From the NCBI RefSeq assembly GCF_020164785.1, contig NZ_JAIUGX010000003.1, positions 458,455-522,454 on the forward strand: DNA of 64,000 nt, read 5' to 3'. The notes under the pieces were generated by a model. That model was given only the letters and a program-made list of their open reading frames with translations, ran no database searches and had not been told where the DNA came from. Shown here one piece after another: positions 19,135 through 29,410 of the stretch (position 1 is its first letter; each line of letters begins with the position of its first letter). This DNA comes from Mesorhizobium sp. ES1-1. Lineage in GTDB: Bacteria > Pseudomonadota > Alphaproteobacteria > Rhizobiales > Rhizobiaceae. The position numbers and the translations under genes were made by a program.

Positions 19135-20310
19135 ATGACGACTCATACGAAGCCCGGACTCCGTCCGGCAAATCCCAATTTTTCTTCAGGTCCCTGCGCC
19201 AAACGCCCCGGCTGGTCGGTCGAGGCGCTGAAAGCGGCTGCGCTTGGCCGTTCCCATCGCGCCAAGATCGGCAAGTCCAAGCTCGAACAGGCGATCGCGC
19301 TGACGCGCGAAATCCTCAAGGTTCCGGCCGATTACCGCATCGGCATCGTGCCGGCGTCGGATACCGGCGCCGTCGAGATGGCGCTGTGGTCGCTGCTCGG
19401 CGAGCGCGGGGTCGACATGGTCGCCTGGGAGAGCTTCGGCTCGGGTTGGGTGACCGACGTGGCCAAGCAATTGAAACTTGCCGACATGCGCAAGATCGAG
19501 GCCGGTTATGGCGAATTGCCCGACCTGACCAAGATCGATTTCGACCGCGACGTCGTCTTCACCTGGAACGGCACCACGTCGGGCGTGCGCGTGCCAGACG
19601 GAGATTTCATCCCGGCGGACCGCAAGGGCCTGACCATCTGCGACGCGACCTCGGCCGCCTTTGCGCAGAGGCTCGACTTCGAAAAGCTCGATGTCGTCAC
19701 TTTCTCCTGGCAGAAAGTGCTGGGCGGCGAAGGCGCACATGGCATGCTCATCCTGTCGCCGCGGGCGGTCGAGCGGCTGGAAACCTACAAGCCGGCCTGG
19801 CCGCTGCCGAAGATCTTCCGCCTGACCTCGGGCGGCAAGCTGATCGAAGGCATCTTCAAGGGCGAGACCATCAACACGCCGTCGATGCTGTGCGTCGAGG
19901 ACTATCTCGACGCGCTCAACTGGGCGAAGTCGGTCGGTGGGCTCGAAACACTGATCGCGCGGGCGGACGCCAATGCCGCGGTGCTCGATCGCTTCGTCGG
20001 CACGTCATCCTGGCTCGGTCATCTCGCCGTCCAGGAGGAGACAAGGTCGAACACTTCGGTCTGCCTGTCGTTCACCGATCCGGACGTGTGCGCGCTGGAC
20101 GTCGACGGACAGGCGGCTTTCGCCAAGGGCCTGGTCTCGGCGCTCGACAAGGAAGGCGTCGCCTATGACATCGGCTCCTATCGCGACGCACCGCCCGGCC
20201 TGCGCATCTGGTGCGGTGCGACAGTCGAAACTTCCGATCTCGAAGCGTTGCTGCCCTGGCTGGACTGGGCCTTCGCCGCGCAGAAGGCGTCGCTGAAGGC
20301 GGCTGCCTGA
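19135..20310 (+). CDS. serC: SerC, phosphoserine aminotransferase
   Basis: A 391-residue PLP enzyme of the class V aminotransferase fold that converts 3-phosphohydroxypyruvate to phosphoserine (and serves pyridoxal synthesis in related bacteria). The N-terminus [15 protein letters not shown] and the PLP lysine Lys194 in [13 protein letters not shown] are the alphaproteobacterial type. It is followed 63 bases later by serA, the preceding pathway step, and a two-tier hairpin (GATCAG 20311-20316 with CTGATC 20345-20350, inner GGCGGC with GCCGCC) lies in the gap, likely modulating the serC/serA ratio. Confidence 0.96.
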   Translation: MTTHTKPGLRPANPNFSSGPCAKRPGWSVEALKAAALGRSHRAKIGKSKLEQAIALTREILKVPADYRIGIVPASDTGAVEMALWSLLGERGVDMVAWESFGSGWVTDVAKQLKLADMRKIEAGYGELPDLTKIDFDRDVVFTWNGTTSGVRVPDGDFIPADRKGLTICDATSAAFAQRLDFEKLDVVTFSWQKVLGGEGAHGMLILSPRAVERLETYKPAWPLPKIFRLTSGGKLIEGIFKGETINTPSMLCVEDYLDALNWAKSVGGLETLIARADANAAVLDRFVGTSSWLGHLAVQEETRSNTSVCLSFTDPDVCALDVDGQAAFAKGLVSALDKEGVAYDIGSYRDAPPGLRIWCGATVETSDLEALLPWLDWAFAAQKASLKAAA

Positions 20311-20373
20311 GATCAGACTGGCGGCTTTCGGGCCGCCCATTTCCCTGATCAATTCCATTTCAAGGAGGCCGCC

Positions 20374-21975
20374 ATGGCGCCCCGTGTTCTCGTCTCTGAC
20401 AAACTCTCTCCCACCGCCGTGCAAATCTTCAAGGATCGCGGCGTCGAGGTCGACTATCTGCCGGACCTCGGCAAGGACAAGGAAAAGCTGCTCGAAGTGA
20501 TCGGCCAGTATGATGGGCTCGCCATCCGCTCGGCGACGAAGGTCACGGAGAAGCTGATCAACGCGGCGACCAGACTCAAGGTCATCGGCCGCGCCGGCAT
20601 CGGTGTCGACAATGTCGACATCCCTGCGGCGAGCCGGAAGGGCATCATCGTGATGAACACGCCGTTCGGCAATTCGATCACGACGGCCGAACACGCTGTC
20701 GCAATGATCTTCGCGCTCGCCCGCCAGATCCCGGAAGCCAACGCCTCGACGCATGCCGGCAAGTGGGAGAAGAACCGCTTCATGGGTGTCGAGATCACCG
20801 GCAAGACCCTGGGCGTCATAGGCTGCGGCAATATCGGCTCGATCGTCGCGACGCGGGGCGTCGGTCTGAAGATGCATGTCATCGCCTTCGATCCGTTCCT
20901 GTCGGACAAGCGCGCCGAGGAACTCGGCGTCGACAAGGTGGAATTGGACGAACTCTTTGCCCGCGCGGACTTCATTACGCTGCACACGCCGCTGACCGAC
21001 AAGACGCGCAACATCATCGATGCGGCGGCGATCGCGAAGATGAAGAAAGGCGTGCGCATCATCAATTGCGCACGCGGCGGGCTGATCGTCGAGGCCGACC
21101 TGGTCGCCGGGTTGAAAAGCGGCAAGGTGGCGGGCGCCGGCGTCGATGTGTTCGAGGTCGAGCCAGCCGAACAGAACGAGCTGTTCGGCATGGAGAATGT
21201 CGTGGCGACGCCGCATCTTGGCGCCTCCACGGCGGAGGCGCAGGAGAATGTCGCGCTGCAGGTGGCCGAGCAGATGTCCGATTATTTGATCAAGGGCGCC
21301 GTCTCCAACGCCATCAACATGCCGTCGATCACAGCCGAGGAAGCGCCGCGGCTGAAGCCGTTCGTCAAGCTCGCCGAGGTGCTCGGCGCCTTTGTCGGCC
21401 AGGTCACCGAGGATCCGATCAAGGAAGTCGAGATCCTGTTCGACGGGTCGACCGCGACCATGAACACCCGAGCGCTGATCAGCGCGGCGCTTGCCGGACT
21501 GATCCGGCCACAGGTCGCCGACGTCAACATGGTGTCGGCACCGATCATGGTGAAGGAGCGCGGCATCATCGTCGCCGAGGTCAAGCGCGACAAATCGGGC
21601 GTGTTCGACGGCTACATCAAGCTCACCGTCAAGACCGAGCATATGACGCGCTCGATCGCCGGCACCTGCTTTTCCGACGGAAAGCCGCGCTTCATCCAGA
21701 TCAAGGGCATCAACCTCGACGCCGAGGTCGGCCAGCACATGCTCTACACCACCAATGCCGACGCGCCGGGCATCATCGGCCTGCTCGGCACGGTGTGCGG
21801 CGAGAATGGCGTCAACATCGCCAACTTCCAGCTCGGCCGAAACCGGCCGGGAGGCGATGCCATCGCGCTGCTCTATCTCGACGCGCCGTTCCCGGAGACC
21901 GTGCTGGAAAAGGTCAAGGCGCACAAGTCGATCGACTCGGCCAAACGCTTGCAGTTCGATATCAGCTCGATGTGA
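20374..21975 (+). CDS. serA: SerA, D-3-phosphoglycerate dehydrogenase (long form with ACT domain)
   Basis: A 533-residue enzyme that oxidises 3-phosphoglycerate, the first committed step of serine synthesis. The NAD-binding loop is GCGNIG (150-155) within GVIGCGNIGSIVATRG. The catalytic region includes INCARGGLIVE and the His of ATPHLGASTAEAQ. An intervening domain and a C-terminal ACT domain (about 455-533, MLYTTNADAPGIIGLLGTVCG) mark the long, serine-regulated form. AAGGAGG precedes the ATG. Confidence 0.97.
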   Translation: MAPRVLVSDKLSPTAVQIFKDRGVEVDYLPDLGKDKEKLLEVIGQYDGLAIRSATKVTEKLINAATRLKVIGRAGIGVDNVDIPAASRKGIIVMNTPFGNSITTAEHAVAMIFALARQIPEANASTHAGKWEKNRFMGVEITGKTLGVIGCGNIGSIVATRGVGLKMHVIAFDPFLSDKRAEELGVDKVELDELFARADFITLHTPLTDKTRNIIDAAAIAKMKKGVRIINCARGGLIVEADLVAGLKSGKVAGAGVDVFEVEPAEQNELFGMENVVATPHLGASTAEAQENVALQVAEQMSDYLIKGAVSNAINMPSITAEEAPRLKPFVKLAEVLGAFVGQVTEDPIKEVEILFDGSTATMNTRALISAALAGLIRPQVADVNMVSAPIMVKERGIIVAEVKRDKSGVFDGYIKLTVKTEHMTRSIAGTCFSDGKPRFIQIKGINLDAEVGQHMLYTTNADAPGIIGLLGTVCGENGVNIANFQLGRNRPGGDAIALLYLDAPFPETVLEKVKAHKSIDSAKRLQFDISSM

Positions 21976-21989
21976 GCCTGGACTGCGTC

Positions 21990-22028
21990 GACCAGGAAGG
22001 CGGGGACCGAGTCCCCGCCTTCCTGGTC
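21990..22028. terminator. Bidirectional hairpin between serA and the EamA gene
   Basis: A perfect 18-base-pair inverted repeat with a 3-base loop: arms 21990-22007 and 22011-22028. It lacks a T-tract on either side. The right arm covers the stop codon of the convergent transporter gene. It probably limits read-through between the convergent genes; an unusually long perfect stem for this window. Confidence 0.7.
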
Positions 22029-22938
22029 AGGGTGTCGCGGCTGAAGACGACTTCGCAATCTTGCGCCCGCTATATTCCGCAAGGCCGATACCCCCCAGCA
22101 CCAGCACAAGCGCCAACCCCTGGTAGAGTTGGAACGTCTCGCCGACGATCATCACCGAAAGCAACGTGCCGAAGATCGGTACCAGGTTGATGAACAGGCC
22201 GGCGCGGTTGGCGCCGATCAGTTCGTTGCCCCTGATATAGGAAATCTGCGAGATGATCGAAGCGCCGATCGCCGTATAGAGGATGACCGCCCAGCCGTGC
22301 GTGTCGGGAACGATCACCTTGCCGGCAGCGACCTCCCACAGGAAAAACGGCAGCGAGGTGACTAGTGCCGCTACCGACAGGGACAGCATCAGGCTCTGCC
22401 AATGCATCGACGGTTTCAGCCGCAGACCGACCGAATAGCCGCTGTAGAAAACGACCGCGACCAGCATGATGGCGTCGCCGAAATTGAGTTCCAGCGTCAG
22501 AAGCCGGCGCGGGTCGCCGTGACAGGCTGTCAGGATGACCCCGGCGATGGTCAGCACCACGCCGGCAATCTGGGCCCAGTTCACGCGCAGGCGGAAGAAG
22601 ACGAAATTGGCTGTCATGATCAGGATCGGCATTGCCGCCTGTTCGATGGAGACGTTGATCGCCGTCGTGTAGTTCAGCGCCGTGTAGAAGATCGTGTTGA
22701 ACAGCGTGAAGCCGCTGGCGCCAAGGGCTGCCAGGACAAACCAGTGCCTGCGGACCACCGGCCAGTCGGTCTTTATCGTGCGCCAGCCGATCGGCAGCAT
22801 GATGAGGACGGCCAGCGCCCAGCGCAAGAAGACAAGCGTCATCGGCGATACATGATCGACGGCAAGCTTGCCGGCCACCGAGTTGCCGCCCCACAGCAAG
22901 GTGGTGAGCAGCAGGAATAGATAGGCATTTCGACGCAT
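22027..22938 (-). CDS. DMT-family transporter with two EamA domains
   Basis: A 303-residue, ten-helix inner-membrane protein of the drug/metabolite transporter superfamily. Two EamA repeats are visible, each beginning with a segment such as FLLLTTLLWGGNSVAGKLAV and LVAVVFYSGYSVGLRL; the second ends with the typical VPIFGTLLSVMIVGETFQLYQGLALVLVLGGIGL. Such proteins export small metabolites or amino acids; the substrate is unknown. The gene is convergent with serA and divergent from purA. Confidence 0.88.
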   Translation of the reverse strand: MRRNAYLFLLLTTLLWGGNSVAGKLAVDHVSPMTLVFLRWALAVLIMLPIGWRTIKTDWPVVRRHWFVLAALGASGFTLFNTIFYTALNYTTAINVSIEQAAMPILIMTANFVFFRLRVNWAQIAGVVLTIAGVILTACHGDPRRLLTLELNFGDAIMLVAVVFYSGYSVGLRLKPSMHWQSLMLSLSVAALVTSLPFFLWEVAAGKVIVPDTHGWAVILYTAIGASIISQISYIRGNELIGANRAGLFINLVPIFGTLLSVMIVGETFQLYQGLALVLVLGGIGLAEYSGRKIAKSSSAATP

Positions 22939-23152
22939 CGCTGGATCCAGGGTGCGGCGGCAAACCGCGTTGTTAGCCGGGGCCTATTGCCCCGACCGGC
23001 GCAAGTAAATGATGTCAAAGCCGAAAATTGTTGTGCCTGGGGGTATTTTCGACGGCAAAGAAAGGTCGCGCTGACGTGGTCTTGACGTTATAGAGGCCTG
23101 TCGTTTTGAACAGTCTTCCAGCCGCCAGGCGGCGTCTCAAGGGAAAAGAAAC

Positions 23153-24451
23153 ATGGCCAATGTGGTGGTCGTCGGCTCGCAATGGGGCGACGAAGGCAAG
23201 GGCAAGATCGTCGACTGGCTGTCTGAGCGTGCCGATGTCGTGGTGCGCTTCCAGGGCGGTCACAATGCCGGTCACACGCTGGTCGTTGACGGCAAGGTCT
23301 ACAAGCTGTCCCTGTTGCCGTCGGGCGTCGTGCGGCAGGGCAAACTGTCCGTCATCGGCAATGGCGTGGTCTTCGATCCCCACGCTTTCGTCGCCGAAGT
23401 GGCGAAGCTTCAGGCTCAAGGCGTCGAAGTCACGCCCGACCGCCTGAAAATAGCCGAAAACACAGCGCTTATCCTGTCACTGCACCGGGAGCTGGATGGA
23501 TTCCGCGAGGACGCGGCCTCCAATTCCGGAACGAAGATTGGCACGACCCGCCGCGGCATCGGCCCCGCCTACGAAGACAAGGTGGGCCGTCGCGCGGTCC
23601 GGGTGATGGATTTGGCGGATTTGGAAACGCTGCCCTTGAAGGTCGACAGGCTGCTGACGCACCACAATGCGTTGCGTCGCGGGCTTGGCCATGCCGAGGT
23701 CACGCATGACGCGATCCTGCAGGAACTAACTTCGGTCGCCGACCAGATCCTGCCCTATATGGATCGGGTGTGGAAGATCCTCGACGACAAGCGCCGGGCC
23801 GGCGAGCGCATCCTGTTCGAGGGTGCGCAAGGCACCCTGCTGGATATCGACCATGGCACCTATCCATTCGTCACCTCATCCAACACCGTCGCCGGCCAGG
23901 CGGCCGCCGGATCCGGGGTCGGCCCGGGTGCCATCGGCTATGTACTCGGCATCACCAAGGCCTATACGACGCGTGTCGGCGAAGGCCCTTTCCCCACCGA
24001 GCAGAAGAACGAGATCGGCGAATTCCTCGGCACGCGCGGGCACGAGTTCGGCGTCGTCACCGGCCGCAAGCGCCGCTGCGGCTGGTTCGACGCGGTGCTG
24101 GTGCGCCAGGCCGTCGCCGTCAATGGCATCAAGGGCATTGCGCTGACCAAGCTCGACGTGCTCGACGGACTGGACGAGATCAAGGTCTGCACCGGCTACC
24201 GTCTCGACGGCGAGATGATCGACTACCTGCCCGCCAGCCAGGGCGCCCAGGCGCGTGTCGAACCGGTCTACGAGACGCTGGAGGGGTGGAAAGGCACCAC
24301 CGCCGGCGCGCGCAGCTGGAACGACCTTCCGGCCCAGGCCGTCAAATATGTCAGGTATATCGAGGAGCTGATCGGCGCGCCGGTTGCCCTCCTTTCCACG
24401 AGCCCGGAACGGGATGACACGATACTTGTGACCGATCCTTTTCAAGACTAG
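23153..24451 (+). CDS. purA: PurA, adenylosuccinate synthetase
   Basis: A 432-residue GTP-dependent ligase that joins IMP and aspartate for AMP synthesis. The P-loop WGDEGKGK (11-18, catalytic Asp13) and GGHNAGHT (35-42, catalytic His41) are intact. Further signature segments are [15 protein letters not shown] and FPTEQ. Length is normal. It is followed by a hypothetical membrane protein 75 bases downstream on the same strand. Confidence 0.97.
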   Translation: MANVVVVGSQWGDEGKGKIVDWLSERADVVVRFQGGHNAGHTLVVDGKVYKLSLLPSGVVRQGKLSVIGNGVVFDPHAFVAEVAKLQAQGVEVTPDRLKIAENTALILSLHRELDGFREDAASNSGTKIGTTRRGIGPAYEDKVGRRAVRVMDLADLETLPLKVDRLLTHHNALRRGLGHAEVTHDAILQELTSVADQILPYMDRVWKILDDKRRAGERILFEGAQGTLLDIDHGTYPFVTSSNTVAGQAAAGSGVGPGAIGYVLGITKAYTTRVGEGPFPTEQKNEIGEFLGTRGHEFGVVTGRKRRCGWFDAVLVRQAVAVNGIKGIALTKLDVLDGLDEIKVCTGYRLDGEMIDYLPASQGAQARVEPVYETLEGWKGTTAGARSWNDLPAQAVKYVRYIEELIGAPVALLSTSPERDDTILVTDPFQD

Positions 24452-24526
24452 TTTCTGAAGCCTTTCCGGGCATCTCGGCCGATTTGCGGGGGCCGGCGCG
24501 GAAGCAAAATACAGGTCGACCGAAGC

Positions 24527-26224
24527 ATGGTAGATTTCGTTCCTATTCTGAAGCAGGCGCTGGCCAAGCATGGCGACGATACGCCTGAAAAGCGTACGCG
24601 CATCTATGCCAGCGTTCGTGCCATGCTGGGAAAGAAGCTGGCTGAAAAGACGCCTCCGATGCCAGCTGAAGCCATCAGCAATCAGAAGCGATTGCTTGAG
24701 GATGCCATCGCCAACGTGGAGCAGGACTATACCAAGAGCGTCCCCGAGACTGACCCTCTCGCGGAACTGGAGAATATCTTCTCCTCGATCGATCGAAACA
24801 AGAACCAGCCGAGTCACACGCGCCAATCGGCAAAGGCGGAACCGGCATGGTCTGCGCCGCCCGCCAAGCCGGAGCCTTACCGGCCGGTGCCCCCACCCGC
24901 CGCGAAGCCGGACGCCTACCGACCCGCTCCTCCACCCGCAGCCAAGTTCGAGCCGAACTGGCAAAAGCCGACGCCGGCACCTTCCACTCCGGTTCGGCCC
25001 GAAGCCGCGCTCGCAGGCATGGACGCAAACCGTGCGGACGACGAAGTCGACCTGTTCGACAGCAACGAGCAGCCGGTGTCCGATACGTTCGAGCGGCTGC
25101 GTCCTGCCGAACGCAAACGCGGCTATGGCGGGATGATTGCCGCCCTCATCGCGCTGCTCGTCGTGGCCGGCGGCGGCTATGGCATCTGGCTGAACAAGGA
25201 TGCGTTCGGCAAGATGCTGGGGCTCGACGGAACTAAGGTGGCGAATACCGAACCGGTTAAGCCGGCGCCGGTCGAGCCGGCAGCCAATACAGCGCCAACG
25301 CCGGCGCCCGCGGCACCGGCCGTTGAGCCCGACAGCACCAAGTTCACGCAGCGGCTGACGCCGCAGGGCGGCGAAGTCGATCCGGGCCCGGCCGGTGGGC
25401 AGGCCGGGATCGGGGAAGGCGAATCCGTTGCCGCTCTTACGACGCCGCCGAACGGGACGAACGCGCCGGCCTTTTCCGCGCCGTCCGTCCCGGCCGCAGG
25501 CACGCCCACAGCGGCCGCGCCGGCCGCGACCACGCCACCGGCGACAGACCCTGCACCCGCGACGCCGCCCGCCAATGGAACCGCACCCGCGGCGCCCGCC
25601 AATGCGACTGCCACGCCGCCGGCGCCAGCAGGCGCCACGCCGGCCCCCGCGGCTACGGAAACTTCATTGCCGGTCGGCCAGAAGGCTATTTTCTACGAGG
25701 AGCGGACCAGCACGGCGCAAGGTTCGGCTGAACCCGGCAGCATCGTGTGGTCCCTGGTGCAGGAATCGCCGGGGGGCGACCTGCCGCCCGAGCCGGCGAT
25801 CCGCGCCGAGGCGACCATCCCCGGCAAGGACATCCAGCTGCGCATGACGATCCGCCGCAACACCGACCAGACGCTGCCGGCGAGCCATATCATTGAAATG
25901 ATCTTCCTGACGCCGGACGGCTTCGAGGGTGGCAGTGTCGACAACATCCTGCGCGTCGCCATGAAAAGTTCCGAACAGGATGCCGGCAGTCCGCTGATCG
26001 GAATTCCGGCCAAGATCGCCGACGGCTTCTTCCTGGTCGCGCTCAACGATACCAAGGCCGATGAGGACGCCAATCTGACCTTGCTGCGCGGTCAGGACTG
26101 GATCGACGTGCCGGTGGTCTACAAGACGGGGCGGCGGGCGCTGCTGACTATGGAAAAGGGCATTCCCGGCGAGAAGGTGTTCGACGAGGCGATCAAGGCC
26201 TGGCAGGCGAAGACGGCGGGCTGA
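24527..26224 (+). CDS. Single-pass membrane protein of TolA/TonB-like layout, function unknown
   Basis: A 565-residue protein that I do not recognise. Residues 1-70 are a helical, charged N-terminal region. Residues 100-150 hold three similar Pro-rich units (AKPEPYRPVPPPA and variants). One membrane segment lies at about 200-222 (YGGMIAALIALLVVAGGGYGIW), after a basic cluster (ERKRG), so the N-terminus is probably cytoplasmic. A long Ala/Pro/Thr linker (about 235-380) leads to a compact C-terminal domain (from about 385, VGQKAIFYEERTS) that would be periplasmic. It contains an immunoglobulin-like beta pattern (IQLRMTIRRNTDQTLPASHIIEMIF). It resembles an envelope-spanning tether. It may be co-transcribed with purA. 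Confidence 0.75.
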   Translation: MVDFVPILKQALAKHGDDTPEKRTRIYASVRAMLGKKLAEKTPPMPAEAISNQKRLLEDAIANVEQDYTKSVPETDPLAELENIFSSIDRNKNQPSHTRQSAKAEPAWSAPPAKPEPYRPVPPPAAKPDAYRPAPPPAAKFEPNWQKPTPAPSTPVRPEAALAGMDANRADDEVDLFDSNEQPVSDTFERLRPAERKRGYGGMIAALIALLVVAGGGYGIWLNKDAFGKMLGLDGTKVANTEPVKPAPVEPAANTAPTPAPAAPAVEPDSTKFTQRLTPQGGEVDPGPAGGQAGIGEGESVAALTTPPNGTNAPAFSAPSVPAAGTPTAAAPAATTPPATDPAPATPPANGTAPAAPANATATPPAPAGATPAPAATETSLPVGQKAIFYEERTSTAQGSAEPGSIVWSLVQESPGGDLPPEPAIRAEATIPGKDIQLRMTIRRNTDQTLPASHIIEMIFLTPDGFEGGSVDNILRVAMKSSEQDAGSPLIGIPAKIADGFFLVALNDTKADEDANLTLLRGQDWIDVPVVYKTGRRALLTMEKGIPGEKVFDEAIKAWQAKTAG

Positions 26225-26251
26225 GGAGAGTTTTGCTCGCTGTCGTCGTGT

Positions 26252-26551
26252 TCAGAAGCCTTGAAAAAGCATGTCGAGCGCGGCGATGATGTCGTCGTGA
26301 TATCTGGAGAGATTTCCCTCGACATTCGGCAGCTCAGAGACCGTCAAGGCTGATATGTACTGTGTGACCATCACATGATCTTTGCCGTCTATAACGAAGG
26401 TCGGGTTTAGCCGACGGCCCGGGACCGGGGCGATGTTGGGTGGCATCAATGGAACGATGACCCTCGTGCTCAGCCCCTCAAGAAGGTCCGATTGAACGTT
26501 GAGAAGATAACCGCTGCTTTCGGCACGCCGATAGAGGTCGTAACGCGCCAT
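26252..26551 (-). CDS. ccdB: CcdB-type toxin
   Basis: A 99-residue CcdB-family protein. The N-terminus ARYDLYRR, the core LLNVQSDLLEGLSTRVIVPLMP and the FVIDGKDHVMVTQYISALTVSEL segment match the family that poisons DNA gyrase; the C-terminal region ends DIIAALDMLFQGF, where the poisoning residues normally lie. Its ATG at 26551 overlaps the antitoxin stop codon by one base (TGATG), giving translational coupling. A TTG one codon upstream is possible. Gyrase targeting is inferred from the family. Confidence 0.88.
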   Translation of the reverse strand: MARYDLYRRAESSGYLLNVQSDLLEGLSTRVIVPLMPPNIAPVPGRRLNPTFVIDGKDHVMVTQYISALTVSELPNVEGNLSRYHDDIIAALDMLFQGF

Positions 26552-26790
26552 CAAAACAGCCGGTACTTGGCCAATGGCAGTCCATTGCGTCTGACATATT
26601 CATTGGAGCTTTCGATGGCTTGCTTGTTTTCTTCTTGCCATCGACGGGTTCTTTCCACCGCGATTGCTTTCGCAATACCTGCTTCCGCCGCGCGTGATAT
26701 GTTGATGCCCAACGCTTTGGCGTCGTTGATCAGCGCAGCATCAATGGACGTATTGACCGACGTTCTCTGAGTTTTGCGTATAGATTGCAA
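26551..26790 (-). CDS. ccdA: CcdA-type antitoxin
   Basis: A 79-residue antitoxin. The N-terminal half (RTSVNTSIDAALINDAKALGINISRAAEAGI) is the ribbon-helix-helix DNA-binding type expected of CcdA. The C-terminal half (RRWQEENKQAIESSNEYVRRNGLPL) matches the toxin-binding tail. The start appears to be TTG at 26790; no in-frame ATG lies upstream before a stop. The operator candidate at 26808-26832 lies just upstream. Confidence 0.87.
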   Translation of the reverse strand: MQSIRKTQRTSVNTSIDAALINDAKALGINISRAAEAGIAKAIAVERTRRWQEENKQAIESSNEYVRRNGLPLAKYRLF

Positions 26791-26807
26791 CGTGGGGTGG
26801 CCTCATC

Positions 26808-26832
26808 TTATGCGCATAGTTTACGCGCATAA
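26808..26832 (-). promoter_or_regulatory. Likely CcdA operator and promoter of ccdAB
   Basis: An inverted repeat TTATGCGC (26808-26815), nine bases, GCGCATAA (26825-26832). The left half is itself part of a 10-base palindrome TATGCGCATA (26809-26818). It lies 18 bases before the ccdA start, where antitoxins commonly autoregulate. Binding is inferred. Confidence 0.55.
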
Positions 26833-26849
26833 AAGGCTGCATGCAACCT

Positions 26850-28670
26850 TCACCCCTCCATCTCCTCCCGCAGCATTTCAAGCTCTAGCCATTCCTCCTC
26901 CAGCGCCGCCAGCGTCGCGCGTTCCTTGTCGAGGGCGGCGATGGTTTTCTGGAACGAGGCGGGATCGCGCTCGTAATAGGCGGGATCGGCGATATTGTTC
27001 TCCAGCCGTGAGATCGACGCCGTCACCGCCTCCATCTTCTTGGGCAGCGATTCCAGCGCGAACTTCTGCTTGAACGACAGCTTCTTCACCGGCCCTTTTG
27101 GCGTGACGGCGGCGCTCTTGCCGGACGCCGGCGCATCGCCGGCTTCGGCCCTGGCGCGGGCCTTGCGGTCTTCCAGCCTGGTGCCGCCACGCTGCGCCAG
27201 CATGTCTGAATAGCCGCCGGCATATTCGATCCAGCGGCCGTCGCCATCGGGTGCGATGATGCTGGTCACCGTGCGGTCGAGGAAATCGCGGTCGTGGCTG
27301 ACCAGGATGACGGTGCCGGCAAAGCCGGCGACCAGTTCCTGCAGCAGTTCAAGCGTTTCCATGTCGAGATCGTTGGTCGGTTCGTCGAGAACCAGGAGGT
27401 TCGCCGGCCGTGCCAGCACGCGCCCCAATATCAGCCGCGCCCGCTCGCCGCCGGAAAGCTCGCGCACCGGCGTGCGGGCCTGCTCGGCCTTGAACAGGAA
27501 ATCCTTCATGTAGGACACGACATGACGCTGCTCGCCATTGATGACGAGGTTCTCACCGCGCCCGTCGGTGAGATATTGCGCCAGCGTCTCCTGCGGATCG
27601 ACCGCCTCGCGCTTCTGGTCCAGCGTGGCGATCTCCAGATTGGTGCCGAGCCGAACCGAGCCGGCATCGGGCTGCAATTCGCCGGTCAGCATCTTCAAAA
27701 GCGTCGTCTTGCCGGCGCCGTTCGGTCCCACGAGGCCGACGCGGTCGCCGCGCTGGATACGGGTCGAGAAGCCCTTGACGACGGTCAGGTCGCCGAAGCT
27801 CTTCTCGATGTTCTTCGCTTCGATCACCAGCTTGCCGGATTCGGCCGCGTCGCTGGCCACCATGGTCGCCGAACCCTCGGCGCCGCGATGGCCGCGAAAG
27901 TTCTTGCGCATGGTCTGCAGTTCACCAAGCCGTCGCATGTTGCGCTTGCGTCGCGCCGTCATGCCATAGCGCAGCCAGTGCTCCTCGCGCACGATCTGGC
28001 GGCCGAGCTTGTGCTGTTCGCGCTCTTCTTCTTCCAGCACCAGGTCGCGCCATTCCTCGAAATGGCTGAAGCCCTTGTCCAGCCTGCGTGTCTGGCCGCG
28101 GTCCAGCCACACGGTGGCGCGCGACACGCGTTCAAGGAAGCGGCGGTCGTGCGAGATGACGATGAGAGCCGAAGATGTTCGGACGAGTTCGTCCTCCAGC
28201 CATTCGATCACCGCGAGATCGAGATGGTTGGTCGGTTCATCGAGAAGCAGGATGTCGGGCTCCGGCGCCATGACGCGGGCAAGCGCTGCCCGTCTAGCCT
28301 CACCGCCGGAAAGATCGTTCGGCCGCTCCTCGCCCGACAGGCCGAGATGCTCCATCAGGTAGCTGGCGCGATAGGGATCATCGGCAGGCCCAAGCCCCGC
28401 CTCGACATAGGCGCGGACGGTCGAGAATCCCTCCATGTCGGGCATTTGCGGCAAATAGCGGATCGTCGCCGAAGGCTGGCGGAACACCTCGCCGTCCTGC
28501 GGCTCGATCAGGCCCGCGGCAATCTTCAAAAGCGTCGACTTGCCCGACCCGTTTCGGCCGACCAGGGCGATCTTGTCGCCGGCCGATGCGACCAGCGCGG
28601 CGCCGTCGAGCAGCGGCGTGCCGCCGAAGGTCAGCTTTATCCTGTCGAGATTGAGAAGAGGTGGAGCCAT
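26850..28670 (-). CDS. ABC-F family ATPase (Uup-like)
   Basis: A 606-residue soluble protein with two ABC ATPase domains and no membrane segment. Domain 1 has GRNGSGKST (38-46), LSGGE (120-124) and DEPTNHLD (144-151). A charged helical linker (about 210-260, [20 protein letters not shown]) follows. Domain 2 has GPNGAGKTT (315-323), LSGGERARL and DEPTNDLD. The C-terminal coiled coil ([18 protein letters not shown]) is the Uup type. ABC-F proteins act on ribosomes or DNA branch structures rather than in transport. ATG 28670 is one base after the thiN stop, so translation is coupled to thiN. Confidence 0.93.
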   Translation of the reverse strand: MAPPLLNLDRIKLTFGGTPLLDGAALVASAGDKIALVGRNGSGKSTLLKIAAGLIEPQDGEVFRQPSATIRYLPQMPDMEGFSTVRAYVEAGLGPADDPYRASYLMEHLGLSGEERPNDLSGGEARRAALARVMAPEPDILLLDEPTNHLDLAVIEWLEDELVRTSSALIVISHDRRFLERVSRATVWLDRGQTRRLDKGFSHFEEWRDLVLEEEEREQHKLGRQIVREEHWLRYGMTARRKRNMRRLGELQTMRKNFRGHRGAEGSATMVASDAAESGKLVIEAKNIEKSFGDLTVVKGFSTRIQRGDRVGLVGPNGAGKTTLLKMLTGELQPDAGSVRLGTNLEIATLDQKREAVDPQETLAQYLTDGRGENLVINGEQRHVVSYMKDFLFKAEQARTPVRELSGGERARLILGRVLARPANLLVLDEPTNDLDMETLELLQELVAGFAGTVILVSHDRDFLDRTVTSIIAPDGDGRWIEYAGGYSDMLAQRGGTRLEDRKARARAEAGDAPASGKSAAVTPKGPVKKLSFKQKFALESLPKKMEAVTASISRLENNIADPAYYERDPASFQKTIAALDKERATLAALEEEWLELEMLREEMEG

Positions 28671-28671
28671 G

Positions 28672-29316
28672 TCAGCTTTCAGCCAGGGGATAGGGATGAG
28701 TAAGCAACAGCGCGCGGCCGTGGCCGAGCTCGATTGCGAGGCGACCGCTGACCTCATTGGAAATTGTCAGCGACGATCCGAACGCAACCTTGACGTGATC
28801 GAGCGGCCATTTGGCACCCGTGACAGTCAGGCCGGCGAGCTCGGAAAAACCGAGGATCGAAAACAGCGTGCCATCGGCATGGTCGAAGCCGGCTTTTCCG
28901 GGCAGCAGCGGGACGCCTTCCTGGGCGCCGCTGGTCAGAAGCACTTGCGTTCCCGCCTCGGCAAGCCGCAGCGCCAGCGCCAGATGGAGGAAGGCGTGGT
29001 CAGCGCGCTTGCCGCCGAAGGCGCCGGCGAGCACAAGATGGGTTGCGCCGCGCTCAAGTGCGGCCGCGATGGCCAGTTCACCGTCGGTCTTGTCTTTTTC
29101 CGCCGGAAAGGTTCGGCGGGGGACGGAGGCGAGCTCATCCGGCAAATCGGCCGGCACGGAATCGAAATCTCCCACCCACAGTTCCGGCACCAGCCCCAAC
29201 AGTCGCGCATGGCCGATGCCGGCATCGGCCGCGATGGTCCGAGAGCCCTCGACCTGACGGTCGAGCCGTGGCGTGCCGATGAGGTCGCCGCCAAGCAGGA
29301 TGGTGAATGTGCTCAT
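28672..29316 (-). CDS. thiN: ThiN, thiamine diphosphokinase
   Basis: A 214-residue thiamine pyrophosphokinase that transfers pyrophosphate from ATP to thiamine. The signature segments are [20 protein letters not shown] then [18 protein letters not shown], and [15 protein letters not shown], plus a C-terminal beta domain. It lies back to back with the TPP riboswitch and thiBPQ importer, so imported thiamine can be converted directly to the cofactor. It is transcribed with the ABC-F gene downstream. No riboswitch is visible on its own strand. Confidence 0.93.
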   Translation of the reverse strand: MSTFTILLGGDLIGTPRLDRQVEGSRTIAADAGIGHARLLGLVPELWVGDFDSVPADLPDELASVPRRTFPAEKDKTDGELAIAAALERGATHLVLAGAFGGKRADHAFLHLALALRLAEAGTQVLLTSGAQEGVPLLPGKAGFDHADGTLFSILGFSELAGLTVTGAKWPLDHVKVAFGSSLTISNEVSGRLAIELGHGRALLLTHPYPLAES

Positions 29317-29410
29317 ATGCTGAGGCCCTTACCAGCCCGGCACCGGAAACGGAAGGCGGCAAACTCCCCCCTTGCGCGGTTGATCCGGCGGGCCTATGTC
29401 TCGAAGCGCT

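Noticed and set aside
20005..21924. Open frame of about 640 codons opposite serA
   Set aside because: Antisense shadow of serA and serC with no recognisable motif and no start-site support.
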